Shown: piece after piece, positions 26,131-33,826 of the stretch
Layout: each line of letters begins with the position of its first letter
How positions within the stretch are numbered: the stretch's first letter is position 1
Assembly: GCF_017355885.1 (NCBI RefSeq)
Contig: NZ_JAFEUU010000018.1
Coordinates: 1 to 60,599 of the forward strand
DNA length: 60,599 nt
Reading direction: 5' to 3'
From: Sabulicella rubraurantiaca
GTDB lineage: Bacteria > Pseudomonadota > Alphaproteobacteria > Acetobacterales > Acetobacteraceae
Notes under the pieces: model-generated
The model's input: the letters and a program-made list of their open reading frames with translations, nothing else
What the model was told of the DNA's origin: nothing
Databases searched by the model: none
Made by a program: the position numbers and the translations under genes

Positions 26131-26277
26131 TCATTGCGTGCTGGGCAGGCAAAACTTGAGCAGTTGCTTGAAGGACAGGCGGCCGCGTGCACCCAGCTTC
26201 CGCCATTCCTCACCAATAGCGCGGCTTGGCGACAAGAAGGCAGTGCCGGGCCGCACCAGCAATGACACCCGCTTGTG
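26131..26277 (-). pseudogene. possible remnant of a LysR-type effector domain
   Basis: Within the 484-bp gap (25965-26448) the minus strand encodes about 48 residues, including LLVRPGTAFLSP and EWRKLGARGRLSFKQLL, which recall the middle of a LysR effector-binding domain (normally leading into a PLxLPS motif). It then stops. No HTH region is found upstream. If real, it is a short relic; the similarity was judged by eye and is weak. Nothing else is seen in this gap. Confidence 0.2.
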
Positions 26278-26448
26278 TCGCTTGGCACAACAGCCATAAG
26301 CGGTTTTCCGTTCCCTGATTCGATGCCTCGGCTCCTCGCGACCACGAAGGTGCGGCGGTGGACGGCCCCACCAGTTCAGCCGATAGTTCCGCTCACTGGC
26401 GCGCCCGGCTCCCGTCGGGACTGGTGCATGAGCAGGAGCTGAACCAGT

Positions 26449-28140
26449 ATGACCCATTGGCGCGAACGCGCGGGAGCCTCGTTTACAACCGAAAAGGCGC
26501 CGGTCATCGCCGAAGGCGGCATGGCCGTCACCAATCACCCCCTGGCATCCGCGGCCGCGGTGGAGATCTTCGCCGCCGGGGGGAACGCGATCGACGCCAC
26601 CGTCGCCGCCCTGTTCACGCTGACCGTGGTCGAGCCGATGATGGTCGGCATCTTTGGGGGTGGCGTCGCCCTCATCCGCTTGGCCGATGGCCGGGAGGTC
26701 GTCCTCGACAGCCTGTCCACGGCACCGGCAGCGGCAAGCCCCGACATGTACCGGCCGATCGCCGACACATGGCCGGACTACATGGAGACTGAGGGCCGCG
26801 CGAACCGGGTGGGCGCGAAAGCCGTCGCCGTGCCCGGCACGCTGAAGGGCTGGTGCGAAGCGCTCGACCGCTACGGCACCATGCCCCTGCGGGCGGTCCT
26901 TGAACCTGCGATCCGGCACGCATCGCAGGGCTTTCGCGTCACCGCCTACCTCGCCTCCTGCATCGACGAAATCGCACCGGACCTGGCGCTGGACCCGGGC
27001 ATGGCCGCCATGTTCCTGCCCGGCGGCACGCCCCGTCCCGAGGGGGCCTGGCTGACGATGCCCGACTACGCAGAGACGCTCAGGGCCATCGCGGACAAGG
27101 GGCCCGACCATGTCTATGGCGGCGCGCTCGGCGCGCGGATCGTCGAGCATCTGAACACCCTGGGCTCCAGGATGGCCCTGTCGGACCTCGCCACCTATCG
27201 GACTGAAACGCGCGAGCCCGTCCGCGGCACCTACCGAGGGGTTGAGGTCATCGGACCTCCACCGCCCTGCTCGGGCGGCGTCCATGTGATCCAGATGCTG
27301 AACCTGATGGAGGGTTTCGACCTGGGCTCGTCAGGCTTCGCGACGAGGGAGACCCTGCACCTCGTTCTCGAGGCATTGAAGATCGCAGCTGCTGACCGCC
27401 GCGCCGCGACGGCCGACCCGGCCTTTGTCGACGTCCCGGTCGCCCGCCTCATCTCGAAGGATTACGGCGAGCAGCGCCGTCCCGAGATCGACCGCACGCG
27501 CAGCCAGGAGTTCGGATCACGCGTGCTGACGAATGAGTCCGCCAACACCACCCACGTCACCATCGCGGACCGGCAAGGCAACATCGTCACCTCCACCCAG
27601 ACGATCAACAGCCTGTTCGGCGCCCGCATCATGATCCCCGGGACCGGGATCATCCCCAACAACTACATGTACCTGTTCGATCCGCATCCCGGCCACGCGC
27701 TGTCGCTTCAGCCCGGCAAGCGGATCACCAGCGGCATCTCTGCGATGATCGGGTTCCGCCATGGGCAGCCATACTTCGCCGTCGGCCTGCCCGGGGCGCA
27801 TCGGATCCCCTCTGCCGTCTTCCAGTTCGTCATGAACCTGGTGGACCACGGCATGAGCGTGCAGGAGGCCGTCGAGGCTCCCCGGGTCTTCACCCATGGC
27901 CCGGATGCCGAGATCGAGCGCGGCGTACCGGAGGCAATCCAGAGCGCGCTCGCGGCCATGGGGCATCCGGTGACGCTAGTCGATCACGTGGCAGGCGGCA
28001 TGGGCGCCATCCTGTTCGAAGGCGCGCGCATGACCGGGGCGTCGTGCTGGCGCGCCGATGGCGTCCCGATGGGAGTTGGCGGAGGTCTCGCCCGCAAGGG
28101 CACGTCCTTCTGGCCCGACCCGCGCCGAGGCCGCTTCTAG
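26449..28140 (+). CDS. gamma-glutamyltransferase-family Ntn hydrolase
   Basis: A 563-residue member of the gamma-glutamyltransferase family. The autoprocessing site and nucleophile are seen in ANTTHVTIADRQGNIVTSTQ, with Thr367 as the probable new N-terminus after cleavage. The large-subunit start GGMAVTNHPLASAAAVEIFAAGGNAIDA and the PGKRITSGISAMI block near 430 are typical. No signal peptide is evident, so it may be cytoplasmic, as in acylase-type members. The region GTGIIPNNYM replaces the usual LLNNxMDDF, hinting at a changed substrate. It starts an operon with an amidase (13 bp) and a peptide-type receptor. Confidence 0.9.
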   Translation: MTHWRERAGASFTTEKAPVIAEGGMAVTNHPLASAAAVEIFAAGGNAIDATVAALFTLTVVEPMMVGIFGGGVALIRLADGREVVLDSLSTAPAAASPDMYRPIADTWPDYMETEGRANRVGAKAVAVPGTLKGWCEALDRYGTMPLRAVLEPAIRHASQGFRVTAYLASCIDEIAPDLALDPGMAAMFLPGGTPRPEGAWLTMPDYAETLRAIADKGPDHVYGGALGARIVEHLNTLGSRMALSDLATYRTETREPVRGTYRGVEVIGPPPPCSGGVHVIQMLNLMEGFDLGSSGFATRETLHLVLEALKIAAADRRAATADPAFVDVPVARLISKDYGEQRRPEIDRTRSQEFGSRVLTNESANTTHVTIADRQGNIVTSTQTINSLFGARIMIPGTGIIPNNYMYLFDPHPGHALSLQPGKRITSGISAMIGFRHGQPYFAVGLPGAHRIPSAVFQFVMNLVDHGMSVQEAVEAPRVFTHGPDAEIERGVPEAIQSALAAMGHPVTLVDHVAGGMGAILFEGARMTGASCWRADGVPMGVGGGLARKGTSFWPDPRRGRF

Positions 28141-28153
28141 GGGACATGCTTCC

Positions 28154-29590
28154 ATGCCGAATGACCGCAGCCTGATTGACCTGACCGCGACGGAGGCCGT
28201 GGCCCTCCTGCGCCGTCGCGCCGTTTCGCCCAGCGAACTTGTGGAAGCGGCCTCTGCGCGCATCGCGGAAATCGAGCCGGCCGTGAACGCGCTACCTATC
28301 CTGTGCCTCGACCGCGCGCGCGATCAGGCCCGCGCCGTCGAAGCCGGCGGCGCGCGTCCTTACGACGCGAACTGGCTGGCGGGATTGCCGGTCACCATCA
28401 AGGACCTCGATGAGGTTGCCGGCGTGCGGCACACCTTCGGCGGCTCCGTCCTGTTCGAGGACAATGTCTCGCAACGCTCCAGCCCATCCGTCGAATTGCT
28501 GGAGGGGAACGGCGCGATCACGCTGGGGAAATCCAACTCGCCGGAGTTTGGCTTCAACGCCAGCACGATCAATGCGCTGTTCGGCCCCACGCGGAACCCC
28601 TTCGACACGCGGCTGACGGTCGGTGGATCGTCCGGTGGTGCAGCGGCCACTGTCGCCACCGGCGAAGCATGGATGGCGCTCGGGTCTGACCTGGGCTCTT
28701 CCATCCGGCTGCCGGCCGCTTTCTGCTCGGTGGTCGGGCTGCGCCCCTCGCCCGGTCGCGTGCCGCGGGCACGGCGCGGCATGAGCTTCAACATGCTGCC
28801 CGTCGTCGGTCCAATCACCCGCACCGTCGCCGATTGCGGGCTGATGCTCGACGCGATGGCGGGCGAGGTGTGGACGGATCCGCTGAGCCTTCCCAGCGCG
28901 CCGCCCGGCAGTTTCGCCACCGCTGCCGCCACTCCTCGCCGCCCCGGCCGGGTCGGATTCTCGATGGACCTTGGAGTGACACCCGTCGCCCCCGATGTGG
29001 CTGCGGTCGTGGAAGCGGCGATCGCGCGCCTCGCCGACGCAGGGGCCCGGATCGAGGATGAGGCGCCCGACCTGTCGCAGGGACGAGACGTCTTCCACGC
29101 CATCCGTGGCGTGAATCATCTGGCGGCCTTCGCACCACTAATCGCGCAGCACGGTGATCGCGTGATTCCCGAGATCCATTCGAGCACGGAGCGCGCGACC
29201 GGCCTGCCCATCGCCGACTTCGCCCGCGCGGAGAATGCGCGCGTGGCGATGTTCCAGCGCCTGATGGATTTCCTGGCCGACCACGACGCCCTGATCTGCC
29301 CCACGGCGGTGATGACGCCCTTCCCGGCCGAATGGCGCCGCGTGGAACGCCTCGGTGATCACCAGTTCGAGTCCTACATCGACTGGATCGCGATCACCTT
29401 CACCCTGTCGCTCACTGGCTGCCCGGTCATTTCCATCCCCTGCGGCTTCACCGCGGATGGAATGCCCGTGGGCCTGCAGATCCTCGGTCGCCCGCGTGGG
29501 GAGGAGGCGCTGCTCCGCATCGCGGCCTGGTGCGAGGAGGTGCTTGGCGCCTTCGGCCGAAAGCCGGTCGATCCCGCCATCCGTCATTGA
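28154..29590 (+). CDS. amidase-signature-family enzyme
   Basis: A 478-residue amidase with the Ser-cisSer-Lys triad: Lys83 (TIKDLDE), cis-Ser at 159-160 (VGGSSGGAAA) and nucleophile Ser183 (DLGSSIRLPAAF). The family hydrolyses amides to acid and ammonia; the same fold also includes GatA, but no GatB or GatC is present. The ATG at 28154 is 13 bp after the gamma-glutamyltransferase stop. The context suggests breakdown of gamma-glutamyl or other amide compounds taken up from outside. Confidence 0.9.
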   Translation: MPNDRSLIDLTATEAVALLRRRAVSPSELVEAASARIAEIEPAVNALPILCLDRARDQARAVEAGGARPYDANWLAGLPVTIKDLDEVAGVRHTFGGSVLFEDNVSQRSSPSVELLEGNGAITLGKSNSPEFGFNASTINALFGPTRNPFDTRLTVGGSSGGAAATVATGEAWMALGSDLGSSIRLPAAFCSVVGLRPSPGRVPRARRGMSFNMLPVVGPITRTVADCGLMLDAMAGEVWTDPLSLPSAPPGSFATAAATPRRPGRVGFSMDLGVTPVAPDVAAVVEAAIARLADAGARIEDEAPDLSQGRDVFHAIRGVNHLAAFAPLIAQHGDRVIPEIHSSTERATGLPIADFARAENARVAMFQRLMDFLADHDALICPTAVMTPFPAEWRRVERLGDHQFESYIDWIAITFTLSLTGCPVISIPCGFTADGMPVGLQILGRPRGEEALLRIAAWCEEVLGAFGRKPVDPAIRH

Positions 29591-29615
29591 TCAAGCCAAG
29601 CGGAAGGAACGAGCC

Positions 29616-31193
29616 ATGACCATTGCAAGCACACGACGCGGCATCCTGCAGGGAAGCGTCGGGCTGGCTGCTGCCTCGGTCGTCTCCCCGGCCACGGCGC
29701 AGGGCGGGCGGACGCTGAAGGCGGTGATGCATGCGACGCTTGGCGTGCTCGATCCCTTCGTCACGACCGCATACATCACGCGAAACCATGGCTATCTGAT
29801 CTACGACACGCTCTTTGCGATGGATGCCCAGAACCGCCCCCAGCCGCAGATGGTGCAGGAATGGTCCGTATCCCCCGATCGCCTGATCTATGACTTCCGG
29901 CTGCGTCCGGAGCTGAAGTTCCATGACGGCGCTCCGGTCACCTCGGCCGACGTCATTGCCTCCCTCGCACGCTGGTCGCCGCGCGATGCGCTGGGAACGC
30001 GCCTCGCCGGCGTGACCGACCGGTGGGAAGAGGTGGGTGCGCAGCGCTTCCGCCTCCACCTCAAGCGTCCCTATGGGCTGGTGCTGGAAACCCTGGGCAA
30101 GCCGGGTGGTCCGGTTCCTTTCATTCTCCCCAAGCGCGTGGTGGACATCCCGGCCGACCAGCGGATCACCGATACCACCGGATCAGGTCCCTTCCGGTTC
30201 GTCGCGTCCGAGCACCGCTCCGGCGCCCAGGTGGTCTATGAGCGGTTCGCCGGCTACGTGCCGCGGAGCGAGCCCGCCTCGGGTCTGGCTGGCGGCAAGG
30301 TCGCGAAGGTGGACCGCGTCGAGTGGATGGAGATCGCCGATACGCAGACCGCGGCGAATGCCCTCATCTCGGGCGAGATCCAGGTCATGGAGAATGCCCC
30401 GCCCGACCTGATGCCCCTGCTTCGTCGCTCGCGGGGCGTGACGCTGAAGCCGAGGGGCGTCGGCAACTTCATGATCATGCGCTTCAACAGCGCACAGCCG
30501 CCCTTTAACAACAGAAAGGTGCGTCAGGCGGTCATGGCCGCCGTCAACCAGGACGACTACCTGAGGGCGCAGGTCGGCGACGACACGCTGACGCAAAGGT
30601 GCAACTCAATCCTGAGTTGCGAGTCGCCCTATGCCGCCGATGTTCCGGGCCCCGGCGCCAATCTCGAGCGCGGCCGCGCCCTGTTGCGGGAAAGCGGCTA
30701 TGCCAATGAGACGGTGATCATCATGCACCCGGCCGACCTGCCCTCGGGCAGCGCGATGGCCCCGGTGACCGAACAGCTCCTGAAGTCGATGGGCATGAAC
30801 GTGCAGGTCGATTCGATGGACTGGAACAGCCTGCTGGCCCGCCGCAACCGGAATGTGCCGGTGGAGCAAGGCGGCTGGAGCATCGCCTGGGGGCTGTGGT
30901 CGAATCTCGACCTGATGAGCCCGGTCACGAACCTGAATCTCGATGGCCGGGGCGCTCGCGGCTATGTCGGCTGGGCGGATAGCCCGCAAATGGACCGCCT
31001 CCGCGACGCCTTTGCCTTCGAGACCGATCCTGCGAAGCAGCAGGAGATCGCGGCCCAGCTCCAGCGCCTGTCGAACGAGGAAGCCTTCTCGATCCCGCTC
31101 GGCGGCTACAAGGCGATCACGGCGCATCGGTCGAATGTGCGTGGCGTCGTGGCCGACCAGATCCTCGTCTTCTGGAATCTGGAAGTCGCCTGA
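29616..31193 (+). CDS. peptide/nickel-type ABC receptor (DppA-like), orphan copy 1
   Basis: A 525-residue cluster-C solute receptor with Tat-like signal STRRGILQGSVGLAAASV and the blocks NHGYLIYDTLFAMDAQNRP, FRLRPELKFHDGAPVTSADV and DTTGSGPFRF. These receptors bind peptides, opines or similar compounds. The gene is 25 bp after the amidase, the third gene of the operon. No Dpp-type permease or ATPase is in the window. A close paralogue lies at 48246 beside an amidohydrolase. Confidence 0.9.
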   Translation: MTIASTRRGILQGSVGLAAASVVSPATAQGGRTLKAVMHATLGVLDPFVTTAYITRNHGYLIYDTLFAMDAQNRPQPQMVQEWSVSPDRLIYDFRLRPELKFHDGAPVTSADVIASLARWSPRDALGTRLAGVTDRWEEVGAQRFRLHLKRPYGLVLETLGKPGGPVPFILPKRVVDIPADQRITDTTGSGPFRFVASEHRSGAQVVYERFAGYVPRSEPASGLAGGKVAKVDRVEWMEIADTQTAANALISGEIQVMENAPPDLMPLLRRSRGVTLKPRGVGNFMIMRFNSAQPPFNNRKVRQAVMAAVNQDDYLRAQVGDDTLTQRCNSILSCESPYAADVPGPGANLERGRALLRESGYANETVIIMHPADLPSGSAMAPVTEQLLKSMGMNVQVDSMDWNSLLARRNRNVPVEQGGWSIAWGLWSNLDLMSPVTNLNLDGRGARGYVGWADSPQMDRLRDAFAFETDPAKQQEIAAQLQRLSNEEAFSIPLGGYKAITAHRSNVRGVVADQILVFWNLEVA

Positions 31194-31216
31194 CCGGTCT
31201 GCATCGCTGTCATCCT

Positions 31217-31244
31217 GGCGTTCAAGAAGCCTGGCTTGAACGCC
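31217..31244 (+). terminator. terminator hairpin after the GGT/amidase/receptor operon
   Basis: GGCGTTCAAG and CTTGAACGCC form a perfect 10-bp stem with an eight-base loop, starting 23 bp after the receptor stop. A second hairpin (GGCCGGCG/CGCCGGCC, 31298-31319) lies further on, in the leader of the SDR gene. Confidence 0.6.
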
Positions 31245-31398
31245 GATTCATCTCGAGCCGCGACGAGCGGTCCGAAGCGGGAATGCCTCACCCAACGGGC
31301 CGGCGAACTCCCGCCGGCCACTCGCGACACGAGACCATGGGTGATGTCAGTATCGGCGGCGTCGCGCGCCGCTCTCAGGGCGCCGTAGGGAGAAAGAC

Positions 31399-32103
31399 AT
31401 GGCAGGGGAAAAGGTCGCACTCGTCACCGCGGGCGGCAGCGGCATGGGCGCGGAGGCCGCGCGCCGGCTGGCAGCGGACGGCTTCAGGGTTGCCATTCTC
31501 TCGTCCTCCGGGAAGGGCGAGGCACTGGCCGATGAGCTTGGCGGCCTCGGCATCACCGGCTCCAACCGGTCGAATGACGATCTGCAGCGTCTGGTCCAGG
31601 GGGCGATGGATCGCTGGGGACGCATCGACGTTCTCGTCAACAGCGCCGGGCATGGCCCGCGGGCACCCATTCTCGATATCAGCGACGAGCAATGGCACAC
31701 GGGGCTCGACGTCTATCTGATGAACGTCATCCGCCCCACGCGGCTGGTGGCGCCGATCATGCAGGCGCAGAAGTCAGGTGCCATCATCAACATCTCGACG
31801 GCCTGGGCCTTCGAGCCAAGCGCGATGTTTCCGACTTCCGCCGTGTTCCGGGCTGGGCTCGCCGCCTTCACCAAGATCTTCGCGGACACCTATGCGGCCG
31901 ACAAACTGCGCATGAACAACATCCTGCCCGGATGGATCGACAGCCTCCCCGCGACCGATGAACGCCGGCAGAGCGTGCCGATGCAGCGTTACGGGACAGC
32001 GCAGGAGATCGCCGCGACGGTCGCGTTCCTCGCCTCGGAGGGGGCCGGGTACATCACGGGCCAGAATATCCGCGTCGATGGCGGGCTGACACGCTCCGTC
32101 TGA
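31399..32103 (+). CDS. SDR-family protein with substituted active-site Tyr/Lys (copy 1)
   Basis: A 234-residue short-chain dehydrogenase fold. The cofactor motif TAGGSGMG (residues 10-17) and NSAG (81-84) are intact, as is the catalytic Ser133 in INISTAW. The position of the YxxxK pair reads PTSAVFRAGLAAF, so Ser147 and Arg151 take the place of Tyr and Lys. The C-terminus GYITGQNIRVDGG is normal. It could be a non-reductase SDR, a binding protein or an enzyme with another mechanism. It follows the terminator of the GGT operon and is convergent with the second isonitrile-hydratase-like gene. Confidence 0.85.
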   Translation: MAGEKVALVTAGGSGMGAEAARRLAADGFRVAILSSSGKGEALADELGGLGITGSNRSNDDLQRLVQGAMDRWGRIDVLVNSAGHGPRAPILDISDEQWHTGLDVYLMNVIRPTRLVAPIMQAQKSGAIINISTAWAFEPSAMFPTSAVFRAGLAAFTKIFADTYAADKLRMNNILPGWIDSLPATDERRQSVPMQRYGTAQEIAATVAFLASEGAGYITGQNIRVDGGLTRSV

Positions 32104-32173
32104 CATGGCCTGCCCGCGGTCGAAGATCGGTTGAGTGCCGCCACGCGGACGCACACGCGGCGGCACTTGTGCA

Positions 32174-32872
32174 TCAGCCCGTCGTGAGAAGATTGGCGGC
32201 CGCCTGGGCCACTGCTGTCTCGCGGATGCGCCGCCGTTCCGCCGTGACGGCGAGCGCCCGCTCGACGATATGGCGGGGGGCGACCTTCGGGGTTCCAGCC
32301 CGGAATGGCGGCTCCGGATCGTACTCGATTTGCAGCTGGATTTGCTGCGCCACCTCCTCACCCGCGAGGTCGCCCACCACGCGCAGCGCCATGTCGATGC
32401 CCGACGTCACACCGCCCGCGGTGTAGATATTGCCGTCCTGCGTCATCCGCTCGTCGCGCACCTCCGCGCCGAACTGGGCGAGGAGGTCGCGCGCCTGCCA
32501 ATGCCCGCCCGCCCGGCGGCCGCGGAGCAGCCCGGCCGCCCCGAGCAGAAGCGATCCCGTGCAGATGCCGAACACGTGGCGCGCGCCCATCGCCTGGCGA
32601 CGGACGAACTCCACCGTCTCGGGATCGAGGATCGCCTCGTCAGTTCCCGGGCCGCCCGGCACGGCGATGAGATCGTATTGGGGCGCGGAGGCGAAGTCGG
32701 TGGCCGGCGCGATGACGAGACCCTTATCCGTCCGGACGGGCTCAAGTGTCTTGGCGACGATCTCGGTCCTCCAGCCGGGCAGGCGCGCGAGCACCTCGAA
32801 CGGACCGGTGAGGTCGAGCTGCGTCATAGCGGGAAAGAGCAGCAATCCTGCGATGGGCTGATGGGATGTCAT
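32174..32872 (-). CDS. DJ-1/PfpI-family protein, isonitrile hydratase-like (copy 2)
   Basis: A 232-residue paralogue of the gene at 9080. It shares AMTQLDLTGPFEVLARLPG, the VPGGPGTDEAI turn, the nucleophile elbow FGICTGSLLLGAAGLLRGRR (Cys in GICTG) and the end block EPPFRAGTPKVAP. AGGACGAC precedes the ATG at 32872. Directly upstream on the same strand is the wreck of an AraC/GlxA-type regulator. Such DJ-1/AraC regulators often sit beside DJ-1 family genes. Confidence 0.83.
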   Translation of the reverse strand: MTSHQPIAGLLLFPAMTQLDLTGPFEVLARLPGWRTEIVAKTLEPVRTDKGLVIAPATDFASAPQYDLIAVPGGPGTDEAILDPETVEFVRRQAMGARHVFGICTGSLLLGAAGLLRGRRAGGHWQARDLLAQFGAEVRDERMTQDGNIYTAGGVTSGIDMALRVVGDLAGEEVAQQIQLQIEYDPEPPFRAGTPKVAPRHIVERALAVTAERRRIRETAVAQAAANLLTTG

Positions 32873-32966
32873 GTCGTCCTCCGATGGGAGAAGACTGACG
32901 TGCCGCGCCTCCGGCAGGAATGACAAAGGAGGCACAAAAACTGCCAATGCCGGTTGGCATCGACGT

Positions 32967-33320
32967 TCAGGTGGGTGCCGGTGACCCGAAGCGGGCGCGC
33001 CATTCGAGCGGTGGCACGGCGAAGCTCCGGATGAAGGCCCGGCGTATCCGCTCCTCCGACCCGAAGCCGGCGCGGCGCGCGATCTCCGCTGTGGAAGCGA
33101 GCGTCGTTTCCATCAGGACCCGCACGCGGTCGAGCCGCAAGAGCTCGATCGCCTTCCCTGGGTGGTGCCCGTGGCGGCGAGGAAGTGCCGATGGAAGCTG
33201 CGGGGCGGCATTGCCGCGCGGTCGGCCAGGGCTTCGGCCGAGAGGGGCAGGTGGAGGTTCTCGGCGGCCCAGGCGATGCAGGCTTCGGCCATGGCTCCAG
33301 CAGCCACGGCGCTTGGTGCC
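32967..33320 (-). pseudogene. AraC/GlxA-family regulator, N-terminally truncated and frameshifted
   Basis: The minus strand first encodes an AraC HTH start (AEACIAWAAENLHLPLSAE, then RAAMPPRSFHRHFLAATGTT). The frame then breaks, and the domain continues in another frame as GKAIELLRLDRVRVLMETTL, EIARRAGFGSEERIRRAF and RSFAVPPLEWRARFGS before a TGA at 32967. Adding one C in ACCACCCAGG restores a single frame, so one base was lost near 33165 (or miscalled). The N-terminal DJ-1-like sensor domain of about 200 residues is missing, because the DUF983 gene ends at 33325. It once probably controlled the neighbouring isonitrile-hydratase-like gene. Confidence 0.8.
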
Positions 33321-33324
33321 TCCG

Positions 33325-33696
33325 TTACTGCCTTGCGCTGTCCCGGGTGACGCCGGTCGCCCAGGCGAAACCGACGACGAGGCCCTTCATGTAGGGCAGC
33401 GTGACCAGAGTAATGACCGTGATCAGCGGCAACCAGACCGCAAACATCACCCAGAGTGCCGGTTCCCACGCCTTGTCCATCCAGAACATGAACGGGATGA
33501 TGAAGTGGCCAACCATAAAAAGGGTCAGGTAGGGCGGAGCGTCATCACAGGGGTAGATGGTGTTGTCGGCGCCGCAGACCTCGCATTGGTCGCTCACCTT
33601 GAGGTAGCGGCCAAAGAGGCGGCCTTCGCCACAATGAGGGCAACGCAGGCCAAGGCCCCGGCGGACGCCCACACCGATCTTTGACTTTTCGGTCAT
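33325..33696 (-). CDS. DUF983-family zinc-ribbon membrane protein
   Basis: A 123-residue protein with an N-terminal zinc ribbon (RCPHCGEGRLFGRYL, then CEVCGADNT) and two membrane helices (LTLFMVGHFIIPFMFWMD and ALWVMFAVWLPLITVITLV). This is the DUF983 pattern of alphaproteobacteria; its role is unknown, although the family is often found near cytochrome oxidase genes. Here it is isolated. The ATG at 33696 starts the family-like sequence, although the frame is open upstream. It is divergent from a MocR regulator, so the ATACAA boxes between them may affect it too. Confidence 0.88.
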   Translation of the reverse strand: MTEKSKIGVGVRRGLGLRCPHCGEGRLFGRYLKVSDQCEVCGADNTIYPCDDAPPYLTLFMVGHFIIPFMFWMDKAWEPALWVMFAVWLPLITVITLVTLPYMKGLVVGFAWATGVTRDSARQ

Positions 33697-33740
33697 CAAA
33701 CAGGTCTCCGATGTGACGCTGGCTTGTCCGACGCCCTCGC

Positions 33741-33806
33741 CATACAATATCCCGGCCCACGCATACAATTCCGTTGCGCTTGTGGGTATATATTGGTTTT
33801 GTATGC
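33741..33806. promoter_or_regulatory. MocR-type operator: two direct and one inverted ATACAA boxes
   Basis: CATACAAT occurs at 33741-33748 and again at 33762-33769, exactly 21 bp (two helical turns) apart. The inverse TTGTATGC lies at 33799-33806 and mirrors GCATACAA at 33761-33768. Direct repeats plus an inverted copy are the known layout for MocR regulators such as GabR, PdxR and TauR. The site is directly upstream of the MocR gene, consistent with autoregulation. Confidence 0.6.
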
Positions 33807-33826
33807 GGACAAGCAACGGATAATCC

